DNA of 64,000 nucleotides from Anseranas semipalmata. Lineage: Eukaryota; Chordata; Aves; Anseriformes; Anseranatidae. Position 1 is the first letter of the stretch. Each line of letters begins with the position of its first letter. The stretch lies in NCBI GenBank assembly GCA_013399115.1, contig VXAA01001354.1, forward strand, positions 1,275,822 to 1,339,821, read 5' to 3'. Of the stretch, positions 49,776-63,800 are shown piece after piece. Made by a program: the position numbers and the translations under genes. The notes under the pieces are model-generated. The model did no database searches. It had not been told where the DNA came from and saw nothing but the letters and a program-made list of their open reading frames with translations.

Positions 49776-52700
49776 TGAGTCTTAAGATGCTGGAAACACG
49801 TTCTTATTTTTAGGGATCCTTGTCCTCCTTTCCTGCAATAGAGACCAGTTTGGCCTTGGGGTGGGGTCCATAACCCATCTGGTTTCCAGCCTAAGGCACC
49901 CCTTAGATTCTCCTTTTTAAAACAGGCATTTAAACGGGGGAGGATTTGCCTGTCTCTCCCTAAACTCTCTCAACAGCTCAGATGATGTCCTTGGACAACA
50001 CATCTAGCTTCCGGACAGCTAAAATCAGCTGGGGTGAATCCCAGCCCTGAAAAAAACAAGGGAGTTTTACATGAGCTCTCAATGGAAGTCAGCCACGCCA
50101 AGCCGGGGCAGCATCCCCACGGCAGCACGCTGCTCACCCACCGCACACGTTACTTGGAGCTCCATTAGTCCCTGGATACACTGTAAAGAGATTACAATCT
50201 TTATTTTCAAAAGCCCTGCACTCTAGCCTTCAGATCAGGTATTATTGTTTAAATTCTTTGACAGCTAGATATTCTGACACATTTTCCAGAAAAAAAAAAA
50301 AAAAGGAGAGAGAAAGAAAAAAGATGTCTTTAGAGGGTAAGAGCTTCTGCTACATGCTTTTGCCTTATTGGCCCATTTAACCTAAACCTTCCTGAAAACT
50401 CCCACTGGAAGAGATTGGAATTCCTCAAATGTCTAGGTGAAAAGGATTACATATATATGTTGAAAAGCTATCTTCCAGCTAAAAAAACACGAAGTTGGGG
50501 AGATATGCGAAGGTGGCAGAAAATATGCCAAATTATCTTTCAAATATTTCCTGGGAGTGCAAGGATGGGAGCCAGAAAAGCACAGGGAAAGAGAGGAGAA
50601 AGAGGGCACCTGAAAAGTGAAAGGTTTATACACTATCTATCACAAAATCCTTAGTGCCAGCCAGTTTCAGGTAAAAAAAAGCAGTAAAAGGGAAAATGCA
50701 ATGAAGGTGCAGAAGGACTGGATAATTACAAATGTTTCTGAAGAAGCACTGGCCATAAGCACAGTAGACAGACTTGCTCCTTCTCACCCTGGTACTGATT
50801 CCTTTTTTGCATTCAAGGAAAACTGGATGAGACAAAGCCCACAGGCTGGAGGCGTCTGCTGATGGTCTGCGTGGGAGCCCATCTAACCAAGTACTCTTAT
50901 GCTGTATTTGCACTTTCTGGACTAACAATTTTTAAAAGCTTCGAAGACAGGCTACAACAGTCTGCACCTTGAAGCAGGGCAGCTAAAGGAGGCTTTCTGG
51001 GGAAAAGGCTCCCAGAGGGGACCAAGATCCCAGCTTTTGTTGTACTTTTTCTCGTTACAGTCTCACGCAATTACAAGTTGGGAAGCTATTCTCAGTATCT
51101 GAAACCATTTCCAGTTAATGAAAAGAAAGGATGTACAGATGAACGGATGCTGCGACCACAGCTTCTGCAAGAGAGAACAGCTTTTCCGTAGTTCGCAGCA
51201 TGTATCACGTCTGACTCATCCTCTGAGAGTTTGGGAGAATAAGATTTACTCTTTGGTAGGACTGTACCTTCCAGTGAGAACCCCAGGCTGGCCAAGGGCA
51301 AACTCTTCCGTACATCCATGCTTAAAATAGTTGAAAGTTGTTTGAACACTGCCTACCCCTACCAAAAAAAATGCGAATCCTTTACATGACCACAACATCA
51401 GAGAGAATGACCCCGTCTCCACTTTACATTCATGACATAATGAAGAGGGAATAACGCCAAAATTATGTCAAGTCTGTAGGGTCTAACAAAGCCTGCAGGC
51501 TACGGACAAGTGAGGGAATCTATGCTTCATCCGTTATTTTTATTTGCTCGCTTATATATTCCTCCAAACTGGATCACTTTAAATAGTTATAACCCATACA
51601 ACCCATTCCCCTTCTCCATTACTCAGGTGCAAAGCAGGAGTAACTACTGAAATCAATAAGGCTGGTGCTCAGGAGGGCAGAGCTCTGACCCACATACCAG
51701 TACCATTAGCTCATTAGTCTGTCTTGAGTGAACATAACCTATGTATGTCAAATCATAAAAAGGGATGGTCGCGGGGAGGTGGAGTAACAACGGCTCCGAG
51801 ATTGAGGCTCCGGGTACTTTCTTTTAAACCCCTCTGAGCACCCAGGTTTGAAGGGACAACCACCCTCTCTTAATCAGTCAGCTGACAGAGTTTGGGGAGA
51901 AGTCAGTATTTCAGGCACGTCAGCCCCTTACTACACCCCGTGGCACTCCTGCATGCCTGCTTTTGGGGCTGGATGGGGAGCAGGGCCGAGGGCCCCACGT
52001 GAACAAAGGAAAGACTGCAAGGACAACCCGTCCCTCTCGTAACAGCACACGCCAGCGCTAGCGGCTCTCAGGGACCAGACAGGTTAAATATTGGCACGGG
52101 AGACATCAGAAGAAAATCTATAATGCAGCAAAGACCTCAAAGGCACTTACACTGCAGCAAACTCGATCCTGCAAATACTTCCACGCAAAGGGCTGCGCAC
52201 ACCTCGGAAGGCCCTCGAGTGCTTATAAAGGCCTCTGCGTGGCTTCGGGGCCCCGTCCCTGCCACCGGCCGCCTGGCTGGACACACGGGAGGTACGAGCT
52301 TCCCCCTCCCGGCAGCCACCCCAAGGGCTCGATGAGCCAGAGAAAAGCACAGGATCCCCACAGTTTTAACAGAGAAAGAAGAGCTAAAATTCCCTTCCTA
52401 GCACACACCGGTGCACCTTCCTGAGGTTTTCACCTCTGAACTAGCTGATAAGGGTTTCAGTCTCCGGGAAACGCTTTCAGGCACTCTCATCTGCAAACAA
52501 CAATCCAACAGCGAAAAGACGTCCTGTCCCGTCTCCAGGATCCTGAGCTACCCACTTGGCATTTGCTGGGCACGTCTACATGACACGAGGCCAAGACATG
52601 CGGAAATATCCATGCTGGTGCCAACCACACTAGCCCACGTACCCAGCCCAACACAGATGTGCGCGCATGACACACTGCCCCAGGCAGTTAACCCTGCAGG

Positions 52701-53254
52701 GTGCAGAGGCCAGGATATTCAGCTACTAAAGACGTTTGGGTACTGCAATGTCATTCACACACTGCTGAAACATCTGCTCTTTAAGCCTGTCACACTGCTA
52801 CATCGGCTTCACCTTCAGGGATGCCGACCCAAAAACTCCCCTACCAGTTCAGCAGCGGCTAACAGAAGATGCACAAGGAGCGACTTTGAGCTGCCGGTGC
52901 TCCCCGAGCATCTCGGGGATCATCTCAGGTGTGCCTGCCTCCAGCTCTGCAGAAGGTGTATTGATTCTGGCAGAACAGCAATACCAAGGAAAACAGAAAA
53001 AATCTGAAACAAACGAGTACTCTTTCCAGGATTGCCCACTCTGACTCCTAAAGGATGACAAAGCTTTCAGATACAATTCCTATAAGCCTACTCTATTAAT
53101 AATAATGTTCATCCTGGGAGAAGCTTAAACGAAAACTTCACTGAACTTCGAGGTCTCTAATCAGTCCATACATATGAAAATTGTTTGATAATTTAACTGA
53201 TGTAAGACCAGAATAAATACCAAGGTAGGTCTTTCAGGTTTTACCCAACATAAT

Positions 53255-53292
53255 TTAAAAAATAAATAAAAAAATAAAAATAAAAAAACATC
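53255..53292 (+). repeat. A-rich AAAT/AAAAAT simple repeat
   Basis: An impure A-rich repeat in FGF18 intron 3 made of AAAT and AAAAAT units. Confidence 0.85.
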
Positions 53293-56200
53293 TGAGGACA
53301 ATGTTAAGATCATAAGTACCACGATACTGGCCCAAGTCTGCACTACCCAGAGTTCGTTCATCATTTACCCATGTGAAAAATGGATGTAAAATATTGTCAT
53401 TCTGACACAGAGCCATTTGCACCCACTTGTATATATAAGAAAACAGGATTAAGCAGTGGAGAATCAGACTTGGCCTTTTGCAGATGTTTTATACATAATT
53501 CACCATAAGAGACACTAAAAATACTTTGGCAGTAGCTTTAATTATGGTGAATAAGCTTATTTAGACAAGATTCAGTAAAACTGGAGGCAATGGGTTGTGT
53601 GCATTAAAAACGTCTGGGCGGGGAGTGGCAGTGAACAAATTCTGAACTGAACTTTACCACCTGCAAGCTTGCAATGACTAAGATGTAGGCCTGGAAAGAG
53701 AAACGTTAAAAATGTGAGCACAGAAATTCCTCTATCTCACCAGGGTGTCTTGCTGTCTCCAAACACAGCTCAAGTGGACAGTATTTCTACAGAGGCAGGA
53801 AAACTGCTTGAAAAGCTGCCAGGCTCTGAGTCTGGAATTAGTGAAGGATGAGCCTCAAAAAGTTCAGAAGCTCTGTTATGCTTGAAAAAGCACCTAAAAT
53901 GAAAAATAAAGGGCCAAACCCTGATGTCTTTGATCATTCTCATTTGAATAAACTCCTACTGACATAGTAAAGACCAACAGACAAGGACCTCAGAACCTGG
54001 CCCTGAGTGTGCAGCTGAAATGCATCCAAAGTATTGGAGTCTCTTGGGTCTGGAAATAACGTGAACCCTTCTCGTCCCACAGAGGGTTAGAATTACCACA
54101 AGAACAAACTTTGCTGAAGCTATTTTGACTCTCTTGTTCCCAGTCTCAGCTGAACCCAAAGAAAATACTGATGTACACAAAAATAACAATAAGCAGGGAA
54201 CGACAACTATGGGAACCCCATGTACTCTTGCTTCTTCAAAGCTGCTCTATTTGTGGCCAGAAGTGTAGGACAGACCATATTTACCCTGAAGCACTCATCC
54301 ACCTATCTTGGGCAGCCTGGCAGTTGGCTGCTCATGCTCAGCAATGAAGTAGGTGTGATGTTAGCACCACCATATCCTCTTACCAAGGAGTCCCAAACAC
54401 ATAAATCTCTCCCGTATGCCAACACCATGATGGTTTCACATACTCCAGAAGTTAGCCCCATCCAGGTCGCACTGTTGTATTTGTGAGTACTCCAAAGTGG
54501 GGCTAATCAGGAGAAATGTGTAAGGTATTTGCAGTTAGTTGAATTATCAGCCACATCTGGCACAGAAATATGTTACGTTCTCTGTATACTGTGCAGGTTT
54601 TATTATTCTGTGCTGCCTAGTAAGAGTTGAAATTATGACAGTTAATTTTACAGATAGGAACATAAGCATGCTTGTGTATTTTCTCATAGGGGCTCATTGT
54701 AACTTTCCTGTCTTCCAACAAGTAAAAAAATATGTTGAAAATAAAGCTGCACGATGCTACGGTATTTTCATTTCTTGTGGCTCTGGAACCCAGAGGAGCA
54801 GAGGCAGCAGCACAACCTACCCCAAAAAAATGTTCTGGCACACGGGGAAAATTCCTCTTTGTTTTAAGGTTTTAAACAGGGATCATTGTTACAAATGGAT
54901 GCAAATGCAATTTCAAAGAAATACAACTTTTTTAATGCTCATGCTGCTGACACTCACTTTTGCCATATAAAAGATACCATACCATTAAGTGAAATATACA
55001 ATTGTCACTCTCAGATGCCAATGTGACTATTTTTCAGTAAAGGTTGAAAGAGGAGGACAAGAACCGATCAGCTAAGGAGCCTGGTCCCTCCTTTCCAGGG
55101 ACGCACATACTCTGGAACCGACTGCAGCCAAGGTGTCCCTCGGATGAAGCACCTCGGAGGAGGATCCTCTGTATCAATCCCCTTAAAAGGTCTCTCCCTA
55201 CAGACATAGCACAATTCTTCCAGCTATTCTCAGAGCAGCAGCAACAGAAATAACAGAAATCAGATATCACATTAACTCTGCCTTTAGCACCTTTGGTTTC
55301 ATATATCTATTTCTGGAAACATGTTTTTTTCTTAACTATTGCCCTCAGTGGACACCATAGGTAAGACTATTTACCTGCCTTTTACTGCATTTTTAATTGC
55401 ATGAAAAGTTTGAAAAGTTGTTTTGTTTTGTTTTTTTCTTTTCATTTCTAGAGTCACTTGGGACAAAAGGCATCTGGCATTGGATATTTAAATAAGACCT
55501 GTCAAACTGTAAAATTAGTTTTATGTTTTAATAAATGTACTTTAAAAAGCTCAGATATAATTCTGCATTCAAAGCACAAGTGGTTGTATTTAGAAAAGGA
55601 GATTCCAAGTTAAATTTTAATATAAAAAGTAAATTGAGTACAGAACTAAGCCAGTCCTCATCTGTGGCATTACAAACAAGAGCGCAAAGAGGCAATATCT
55701 CTAACAGCTAATAACAATAATTATATTGCTATTCTGGGTTTAAAGAACCAGTATTGACAGTGTAAAATCCATATTATTGTTACTTATCCCAGTTTCCATT
55801 TACCAAGAGACACACACCTTCTATGAAGATAGAAGCCAAGCGTGAACACAGCGCGACCTCGTCCTGCACCAGACCCTTCACCCAGCTGCCCACGTTTCTC
55901 CTCTCCCTGCACTAAGGCACCTGCTCCTCCTCTCCCCAGCCGGGTGGGTGACCCCGTGGATCTGCGCAGGGGACAGTCCCTTGACGTGGTGGGTGACATG
56001 CTGGCAGGCACCAGGGCCACCGCTGCTGTAGGTGTCCAGCCTATACCTGTCCTAGCACAGAGAAACACAGCTGGTGTAGCTTGGAGGACTCTTCGGCCAA
56101 CTCTTTAATCAGCACGTAATTCACTTTAAAAAACTTTGGACATAGGGATGAAGTTAAAACTCAAAGGGAAAGCCCTCCTTCCAGCACTCGCTACCCCGTG

Positions 56201-57179
56201 AGCACGTCGCTCCTCCCTAGCTGGACACCTCGTTACTCTCCTCTTTCATCTCCTTCTACAATCTTTAAGCAGAACAGCGTATGGAGAACAAAATTCCCCT
56301 TTGTTATTTATAAAAGCGGAGTTTAAATATTTAAAGGCAGCCCTGACGGCCACATCTTTAGCCTCCGTGGCCAGGCCAAGGAGCAGGGCTGCCCCTCACC
56401 TCTGCCACGTGAGGACGAAGCCACCTTAGAAACCTGGCCGAGGCAGCCAAGTCGGCCCCTGGTTGCTGCCACCCCCTGAGCCCCGAGGACCACCGCGGCT
56501 GCAAGAGCTGCTGGTGACCATGACATCCCTCACTGCCAGAGCCGCAGGCGTGCAGGAGCCCGAGGACGTGCCACGCAGCCAGAGACAGCCCTCTGGAAAC
56601 AACAGCCTCTTTGAAAGCTTTATAGGCCACAGCAGAGTTGCGGGGTTGACACATGGTGGAAGAGAGTAGTTTCTCCACTTGAAACCCCAAAAGGAGCAAA
56701 GGAACCAGCTGATCTGAATGAAGGAGCTTCTGTGCAAGCTCCTGGCAGGGAAAGCAGACGTTCCCTAACCCAGGCGCCCGCCAGGCTTGGCCCTTCACTG
56801 AGGAGGGTCAGAGCGAAGGCGTGAAATGAGCAGAGACTCTTTGTAGATCAGGGTAGGCAGGGGACAGGGAAAGGAGAAGCCGCAGGTGCAGGCAGGCTCC
56901 GCGCAGCCTCCCCGGAACAACTGTGGTGCTTGCCCCCCTCTCTGCCCCCAGCTTCCCGACCTGGCGGTTTGCTTCAGGTCCACCTCCAGTGTGAAGAGTT
57001 AAAATTCGTCCCCAACAGGCAAGAACGAAAAGGAGACAAAAAAGCAGGATGCTGGTGAATGATAACAGTGGGTGGCCGATCGCCCGTGGCTGGTGCACTC
57101 TGCATACAACAGGCACAGCCAAGTGTGTCTGGCAATAGACAATTATTTCCCTCGAGGTGTGTGAATCGGGAGCTCTAAG

Positions 57180-57790
57180 AGCCATTCTCACGGTGAATCA
57201 ACCAGCCATGTCAGCAAACAAAACCGCTCGCCATGAAATGTCTCTCTCCTTGCTCGCATCTCCCCTCCAGGTTTTTCTGTGTTGTCCTTCCTGCTGTGGC
57301 ATTTGCAGCTCTCAAAAAAAAAGCAGGTCAAACATCCTCAAATGGTGTATTTAGTGCTTCCCTTCGGGTTTCCGCAGCTTCCCTGCCATTTTCCTACTGG
57401 ACTTCCGAGTGCAGCAGTATTTATTGGGTAGCGAACTGACCCCTTGGCTGCGGTGGGCGAGAGTGCCTGACGTTAAGTGCTGCTAATGCGTTTTGCATTT
57501 GTGCTCGGGGGCAGGAAATCTCAACTTCCAGTGCCAAGGGGTTAATTATAATTTATATAGCAAGATCTCAGGCTGTGTTTTTTTTCTCCAGCTAATTAAG
57601 AGGTACAATTACCTCTGAGAATCAAAGGGATATTTTGGTACCCAGCTCTTAGAAACAGATTACAGGCACTTAAAACAGAAGGACATCTTAGCTTTTCTAC
57701 GCGTGCTTCATTTTTGATTTAGATCATTAAAAAGAAATTGTTGTATTCCTGATCCACCATTACAATGTACTGGAGAATGCCTATGAAAGC
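57180..57790. promoter_or_regulatory. AT-rich block in FGF18 intron 3, candidate intronic enhancer
   Basis: It contains GGTTAATTATAATTTATATA (57540-57559), CCAGCTAATTAAG near 57588 and a palindromic AGAGGTA (57599-57605) / TACCTCT (57610-57616) with a 4-base spacer, then a TTTTTGATTTAGATCATTAAA stretch. It shows no repeats or frames and is much more AT-rich than the intron around it. Confidence 0.35.
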
Positions 57791-58100
57791 TGTCGCAATA
57801 CATTAACATGTTGCCTTGCTGCTTTCCTATGATTACCTACATTTCCAACAGTACATTTTACTGGTGCATCACCTGCCATCCCTCTGGGCTCTGGGACGAG
57901 GCACAGCTTTGGGCAGGCTCATGCCCTGCCTGGGGCTGGGGGATTCCTAGGAGCAAGTCAGTCCCCTCGCCTCATCTCCCTCTGTCGGTTCCTCTCCTTC
58001 ATGTTTGTGCAAGGGTTTAACAGTTACAGTTCTCTTCCTCACCACTCAGAGGTGTTTGCCAAGCCATTTGCGAAGGGTTAATGCAATTGAATATTCAGAT

Positions 58101-58116
58101 GGGGGGGGGGGGGGGN
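58101..58116. repeat. Fifteen-base G run ending in an ambiguous base
   Basis: A homopolymer of 15 G followed by one N, inside FGF18 intron 3. Such runs can form G-quadruplexes and are hard to sequence, which explains the N. The true length is uncertain. Confidence 0.95.
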
Positions 58117-59111
58117 AAGAAAAAGTTCTGGGGAACCCTTGAAGTCCTGCTCTGGGGAGTCACTGGTGTTACACACACATCACAGGCTGCACCCTCAGCC
58201 TGACTCGGCACAGGCTATGCAAATACGTATCCCACCAGTCATTTGTTTTTAGGGATGCAGTGGACAATTCTCTGGGAATTAAGCACTCAGGTTAGAAACT
58301 GGTGCTGTATAATTGTCAGCAGGCCACATATGCTACAGGCAGTTACAAGGCAGGCTCTCATGCATCTGTTTCAGCAGCCTTCACCCTGACCTGAAACACA
58401 GCTAGAAGCACATGTGAGGCTAGCAGTGGCAATGAAGACGAACCATTTTTCTATAGAGGATGTTAGGAACGTCCATCCATTTGAGCTAGAAATGAAGCAT
58501 GTGCTACCAGAGCCAACAGAGCACAGCGGCTGGTATCCAACATCACCTACCTCTGCCCACAACTTGATTAAATCTTCCCGGTTTATCTGGCTGCCCTTTG
58601 ATGTGCTGAAAGTAGCTAACTCGCTGTGTTGAGTTTGCACAAAGCAGGCAGAAGTATACAAACCAAATACATGCTGTGAAAAACATTATTGTTAAATTAT
58701 GAGGAGATAACGCAATCAACACCTTGGCATGGGGAGATGCTGATTGGTACTGCTCATCTCAAAGGAGCTCCGAGAAGTTCATTTGAAACCTGACAATCAA
58801 AAGCTCTGTGGCCTTCACACGTCCTACACGTCCTTCCAACCCTTGAAACCATTCCTTGATGGGCAATTGCCAGAGAAAGGGCACAGCAGTTTTCCCAAGC
58901 TATTTTACAAGAACATTTACAAACTACACCAACTTGTAGCAAACAGAGCAGTCACTGCATTTCCAAGACTACAGCAGTCATCAAACAGAATACCTGGTTT
59001 CACTGCAGGAGACCAAGTGCAAATCAAGAAAGCTGTCCCATGTAAAAGTTGATATTCAGGGTGTAAGATGGGGATGGTACTTTTTAGAAGGTTTATTATT
59101 GTGTACAGGAA

Positions 59112-59156
59112 GGGTAAACAAAAAAAAAAAAAAGGTGAGGAGAGAGAAAAAAAAAT
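59112..59156 (+). repeat. Purine-rich low-complexity tract
   Basis: Two A runs separated by GGTGAGGAGAGAG, in FGF18 intron 3. It is a purine-only simple tract. Confidence 0.8.
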
Positions 59157-60716
59157 GCACAAGACCTATAAGATTTTCCAAGCCAGGAAAGCTCTGCTGG
59201 AGGGACAAACCGAGATGGCAGCAGCACAGCACGCGTCAGCGCAGAAAATGCAGCATCTCTCTCCTAACGTCGGGTATGGCAATGGGTGCTAGTGCATGTA
59301 AAAAAGCAGCAGGCTGGTAAAGGAGATGGCTCAGCACTGGAAAAAGCAAGATGGGAATTACAAAACTGTTGCTTATAGTCCTAGCCTAAGCCACTAACCT
59401 GAAGGACATCTGGTGACAAGGAATTTTGAATGCTTAATCAGCAGCACAACCAAGTTTTATAGGATAGAAAAAGAAAGGAAAGGCATATCCAGAGGGAAAT
59501 ATGTATATACCTTTCCTCTCCTTAAAGCTTGCTATTTATTAAAGAAGCAGCAAAAGCTCCAGTGCACTTTAGAATACAAACGCTGACACTGAAATTCAGA
59601 GCCCTGAACCGCTTCCAACAGGGAAAATATACTGACCGCAGTCTGTTTGGAGGTCAAACAAAATCAATAGCCTTTCTCTCCAGTCTGTCTCTAAACTGAG
59701 CGTCTTTCAAAGACATCCAGAGAAAATGGATCATCTTTTGTTGTTGTGTGTGGTTTTGGGTTGGGCTTTTTTGTTTTGTTTTGTTTTTAAGTGGTCAAAC
59801 AGTCACACAAGTATAAGAAACTCTTTCCTCCCTCAACATACTGAAAGGATTGTATAGAGGTCAAAACTGCCCATCAGTTTTACTACACAATAGATGAGTT
59901 ATCCAATTCTTGGGGAGGAAACCAAGCTGGAAGCTCCTTAACGCTTGGTAAGAGAGGAAAAAATAAATCAATGTATTTGCTTGATCAGGGTATGTTTAAA
60001 GCTGGTTGTCAATTAGTTCAACACAGTTTGCTGTTAAAGAGCACAACAATTTAGCCCCAGGAGCTGAAATTTGCTGCATTTCCTCAGGTTCCTCCTGCTG
60101 AGAGACTGATATTGGTTTCAGCCAGGTCAGACACCGAGGAGAAGGGCTGAGGCTGAAAGTCACAACTGCAAAGCGGGGCTTGGAGAAGGGAAGCCTGGAA
60201 GCAGATACAGCAGGACTGGGGACTCCAGTCTGGAAGGCAAACAGGAGAGACAGACTCAGGCCAAGAGGTTTCCTTCTCTGCCTTTCCTCCCCATTCAAAG
60301 TACACAGTAAACTGGTTTAAAGTCCAGAAAGGAATAAAGATGATAGGTATTGGTTATTGCACTGGTGCAAAGTGTGCCCCTCCACTACACAGTGCAGACC
60401 TTTTAACAAACTACAGATTATACCCTTGTGCAGAAAGGTATTGTCTTTACAAATTCGAGTCACACCAAACTGAAGGAGGAAAGGGCAGAAGCACTAGTAT
60501 GGCAGTATGGAAAATTTTGTCCACATCTAGTTTTTACAGACTACAAATTCTTCAAAATCTCAAAACAAAATCACAAGGAGGAAAGGGAGGGACAGACCCC
60601 CTCAAGATGCTTCCTAAGGGTCCCACCATCCAAAGGAGAACCACTGCCTTCAAAGCAACTGATCACTGACAACTTTATCTGCCAGGTCTATTCTGACAAT
60701 CAGTGTTGAAAGACAC

Positions 60717-60860
60717 TCACCAAATCACAAAATAATTTAGGCTGGAAGGGATCTCTGGAGGTCATCTGGCTGAACGCTCTGCTCAGAGCAGGACCATCAG
60801 GGTTAGAAACCATTCCTTAGCTGCGCTCCAGCTCCCCTGCAATAGGTTGCTCTCTCCAAG
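60717..60860 (-). mobile_element. CR1 LINE 3'-end fragment
   Basis: The plus strand carries the familiar complement of a CR1 3' end: an AATCACAAAATAATTTAGGC stretch, then GGCTGGAAGGGATCTCTGG, AGGTCATCTGGCTGAAC and CTGCTCAGAGCAGG. These correspond to the conserved words (gggttggaagggacct, gatcatctagtccaac, ctgctcagagcaggg) seen in CR1 copies throughout bird genomes. The element is therefore on the minus strand and cut short at its 5' end, as CR1 copies almost always are. Many substitutions mark it as old. The right boundary is approximate, because similarity fades after about 60800. It lies in FGF18 intron 3. Confidence 0.8.
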
Positions 60861-63800
60861 AAAGCTGACATCCTTGTCTTGAATAAAGAACGCCTAAGGA
60901 TGCATGGTTATTGTGTCAGAGATATGGCTGGAGATAGGCACATTTGCAGCTGGCTTGGGCCCCAGCAGCAGTGGAACTGAGACCAGACCTCAGCAGGAAC
61001 AAACTGCCCACGGCCATGCCCGTGACTGGCCCCCACGATCCCTGCAGCCAAAGTACGTGGAGCTGCACTGATTCACATTTACTTAATGGGCATCAGGAAG
61101 GTATTAATATCCACTCTAAATCAACAACCCCCATCCACACAGCTCCTACGATCTCCAGTTTTTCACTCTGGAGGTTGAAGTTTCCTCTCCACTCCCCCAC
61201 CACACATCTCCCCACTCACTGCGTGCCTCCACACTGCAGCTGGGGGACTGATGTCAGTCATGCTCCCACGCTGCTGATTTTTGCTGTTGTCAGTACCTGT
61301 TCTAGGTACATTAGAGCTACTATACATCTCGATAACTTCCCTTCTGACTGCAGCATACACACAGCATGCCAGCCCCACAGCTACACAGATCCTGACTCAT
61401 CCACTGTGCTGCACACACACATGCTGAAGGAAGAAGGCTTTGTTCCACCAGCCGCCGTAAAGGGCACCTCATTTCTGAGCGAACATATTTAGCGTCTTCT
61501 AATTAGGATCTTAAGCTTCTTCTTATGCCCACACGGGTTTAATAGTTCCGGCACTAGAAAATCCTGGCAAAGCCCAAAACAGGTTGCAGCAATGCTGACC
61601 GTCAAATGTTCAACCCAAAGAAGAGCAAGAACAAAGTTGCAAGAACAACCAAGGTTACCAGCTAGAAACTAAAGCACAGTTTCTTTCCTATGCTTTTGAG
61701 CTCCCCTCCTCCAGTCCTCCCAGGTGGATCAATTTACCCAGTGACCATACGGCTCTTACATTTACTTGTTAGCACCCCCAAATTAGTAGGTGTAAAGTCA
61801 ATACCCTTTTGCTTATTTGCTCCTAATGAGTCACCAGTCAAAACTTTAACTTGAAAAAAGAGTCAAGAATGAAGATGCAGAAGCAAATGAAATAAAGGCA
61901 AGAATCACTGCTGATCAAACGTCACACAAAGACAAGGAGCTGGGCTGGCCACGCAGCACTGTACTATTGTCACGGGCTAAAACCTAACAGCTTTGATTTG
62001 CCTCCCACTGGCTAAAATGGCTTGAAATGCAAGGTCTTAACAAAGGTGCAAGACACAAGAGGAATGGGAGGCACTGCTGGGCACTTAATCCCCTTTCAGT
62101 CTCACACAGGAGCTTCAGGAATGGCTCTGCTGAAGTCAGAGGAGTTTCGTGACCACAGGCAAGAAGAGAATCAGGCCTCAGTTGTAACAGAGATCCAACC
62201 CTGTGATCCCTCCAGCTCCACACAACCAGCAGAAATTTTGTTTAGGATTTATACTAAAGTTACCTGTAGGGCAAGATCCTTAGCTTCTGGAACCTGAGAC
62301 AACATGACTGATACCAACAGGACAAGACCAGCTTTCAGCAACTGAGGAGTTCACCCACTGCTTTGGCACAATGAGTAATTTGAAACCAGGAACCCCAAAA
62401 TCTGCTAGAGTGGTAACAAGGGGTTTTGTGGGAAGGCTACCCCTCACATCCATCCCACACAGGGGGAGCCATGGACACAGTGTGGACCTTGTGACCATCC
62501 CTGGCCAAGCACTGAGGCCATTTGGACACTACTTTTCCACTTTTTAGACTTATCTGGGGTTTATATTCTAACAGATTCTTAGCTCTTCCCTGCTGCTTCT
62601 ACATGTCATAGGGTCTTCATCACTTGCAGTGGCTATGGTGATCTCCTGCTGCTAGAGCTCCCTCTTCATATCTGGTTGTCTGCTTCCTCTCCCGCTTATT
62701 CTTGAAAAAGCGCTTCAGAACAAAGGGTATAAGCCAAACCATACCAGCCACACCAGCTTGAAGCCTGGATCCCAAGTGTATTTCGCCTACCATATGCTCA
62801 AATGCCAACCAGAATATGTTTCAGCTTGCGTCACCACCATCCAGGCGCAACATCCACCCCTTCTCCATTGCACGAGCAAGTTCTTTGATGAGGAACAGAA
62901 GCAGCTGAGCAGCGTCAGAGAACGAGGACTCCTCTCCAGCAGGCTACCTGGGGCCAGATCCTTCCAGCCAACACAGCTGCTATCCAGTTGTGATCTCTGG
63001 GAAGCTGCTTGCTGGAGAAGACCCAAAGCTCTTTACTGTTACAAGAAGGCTGGGTCACAGCAGATGGCAGGATTTTCTCTTACTGCTTTGGTTAGAAAGG
63101 CACCCTTTTGGCAGCTGTGAATGCAAAGGAGGAGAAAACCTCACAGGCAGTGATTTCAGCTCTCAGATATGAGAGCAAAATAAATTTGAGTACTAGCTGA
63201 GCGATTCTTCAAACTCGGTCACTCCAAGTAGCATAAGCAAAAGATAGGCACATTTCTAAAATGACTACAACAAACATCAGGGACACAAAGCTCAGGAGAC
63301 ATTTAGAAGCTCTCAGCTTCTATGTCACCATAAAAGCCTGAATCGTCTCTTATGGGCATTCTGAAAATACTTAAAATTCATTAGGGACAAAAGCGTGCAC
63401 TACTTATTGCTGGCATGGCGCATTAAGAAAGACGCTCACACAGTGCAGCCATGCGACCATCTCCCTCCAACCCCAATACTCCTCTCTTCCTCACAGTAAG
63501 AAAAAAATATATATACTTTTTACTGGGCCTTCTCATTCCCTTTACTTCCAGCTTGCCTTCCCCTTCTTGCGAGCGCTGAGGAGACCGCAGACGCTCTACA
63601 CGTGTTCTCCTCTGCATCCGACTGGCAGGCAGTCTGGAAAATGCCAGTATTGGAACGGCCTGAATTCAGCGGTTTCTGAATGCTGATCGGACACTATTTC
63701 GTTCAAGCCACAGATAGTCATTTTTGGGGGGTATTTTCAGCTCCCTTTTTGGACTCTTCCAGATTTCCAGGCGTCATGCATCAGCAATTTCTCCTCTTCA

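Noticed and set aside
54278..54310. Possible 3' edge of FGF18 exon 3 (accatattta on the plus strand resembles the complement of AAATATG plus GT)
   Set aside because: Translation of the adjoining sequence gives a stop within a few codons and nothing like the expected GEDGDKY or YSRTSGKHIQ segments.
61740..62760. CATAC words at 61744 and 62741 as possible FGF18 exon 3 donor junctions
   Set aside because: The upstream codons do not encode the conserved residues before the junction.
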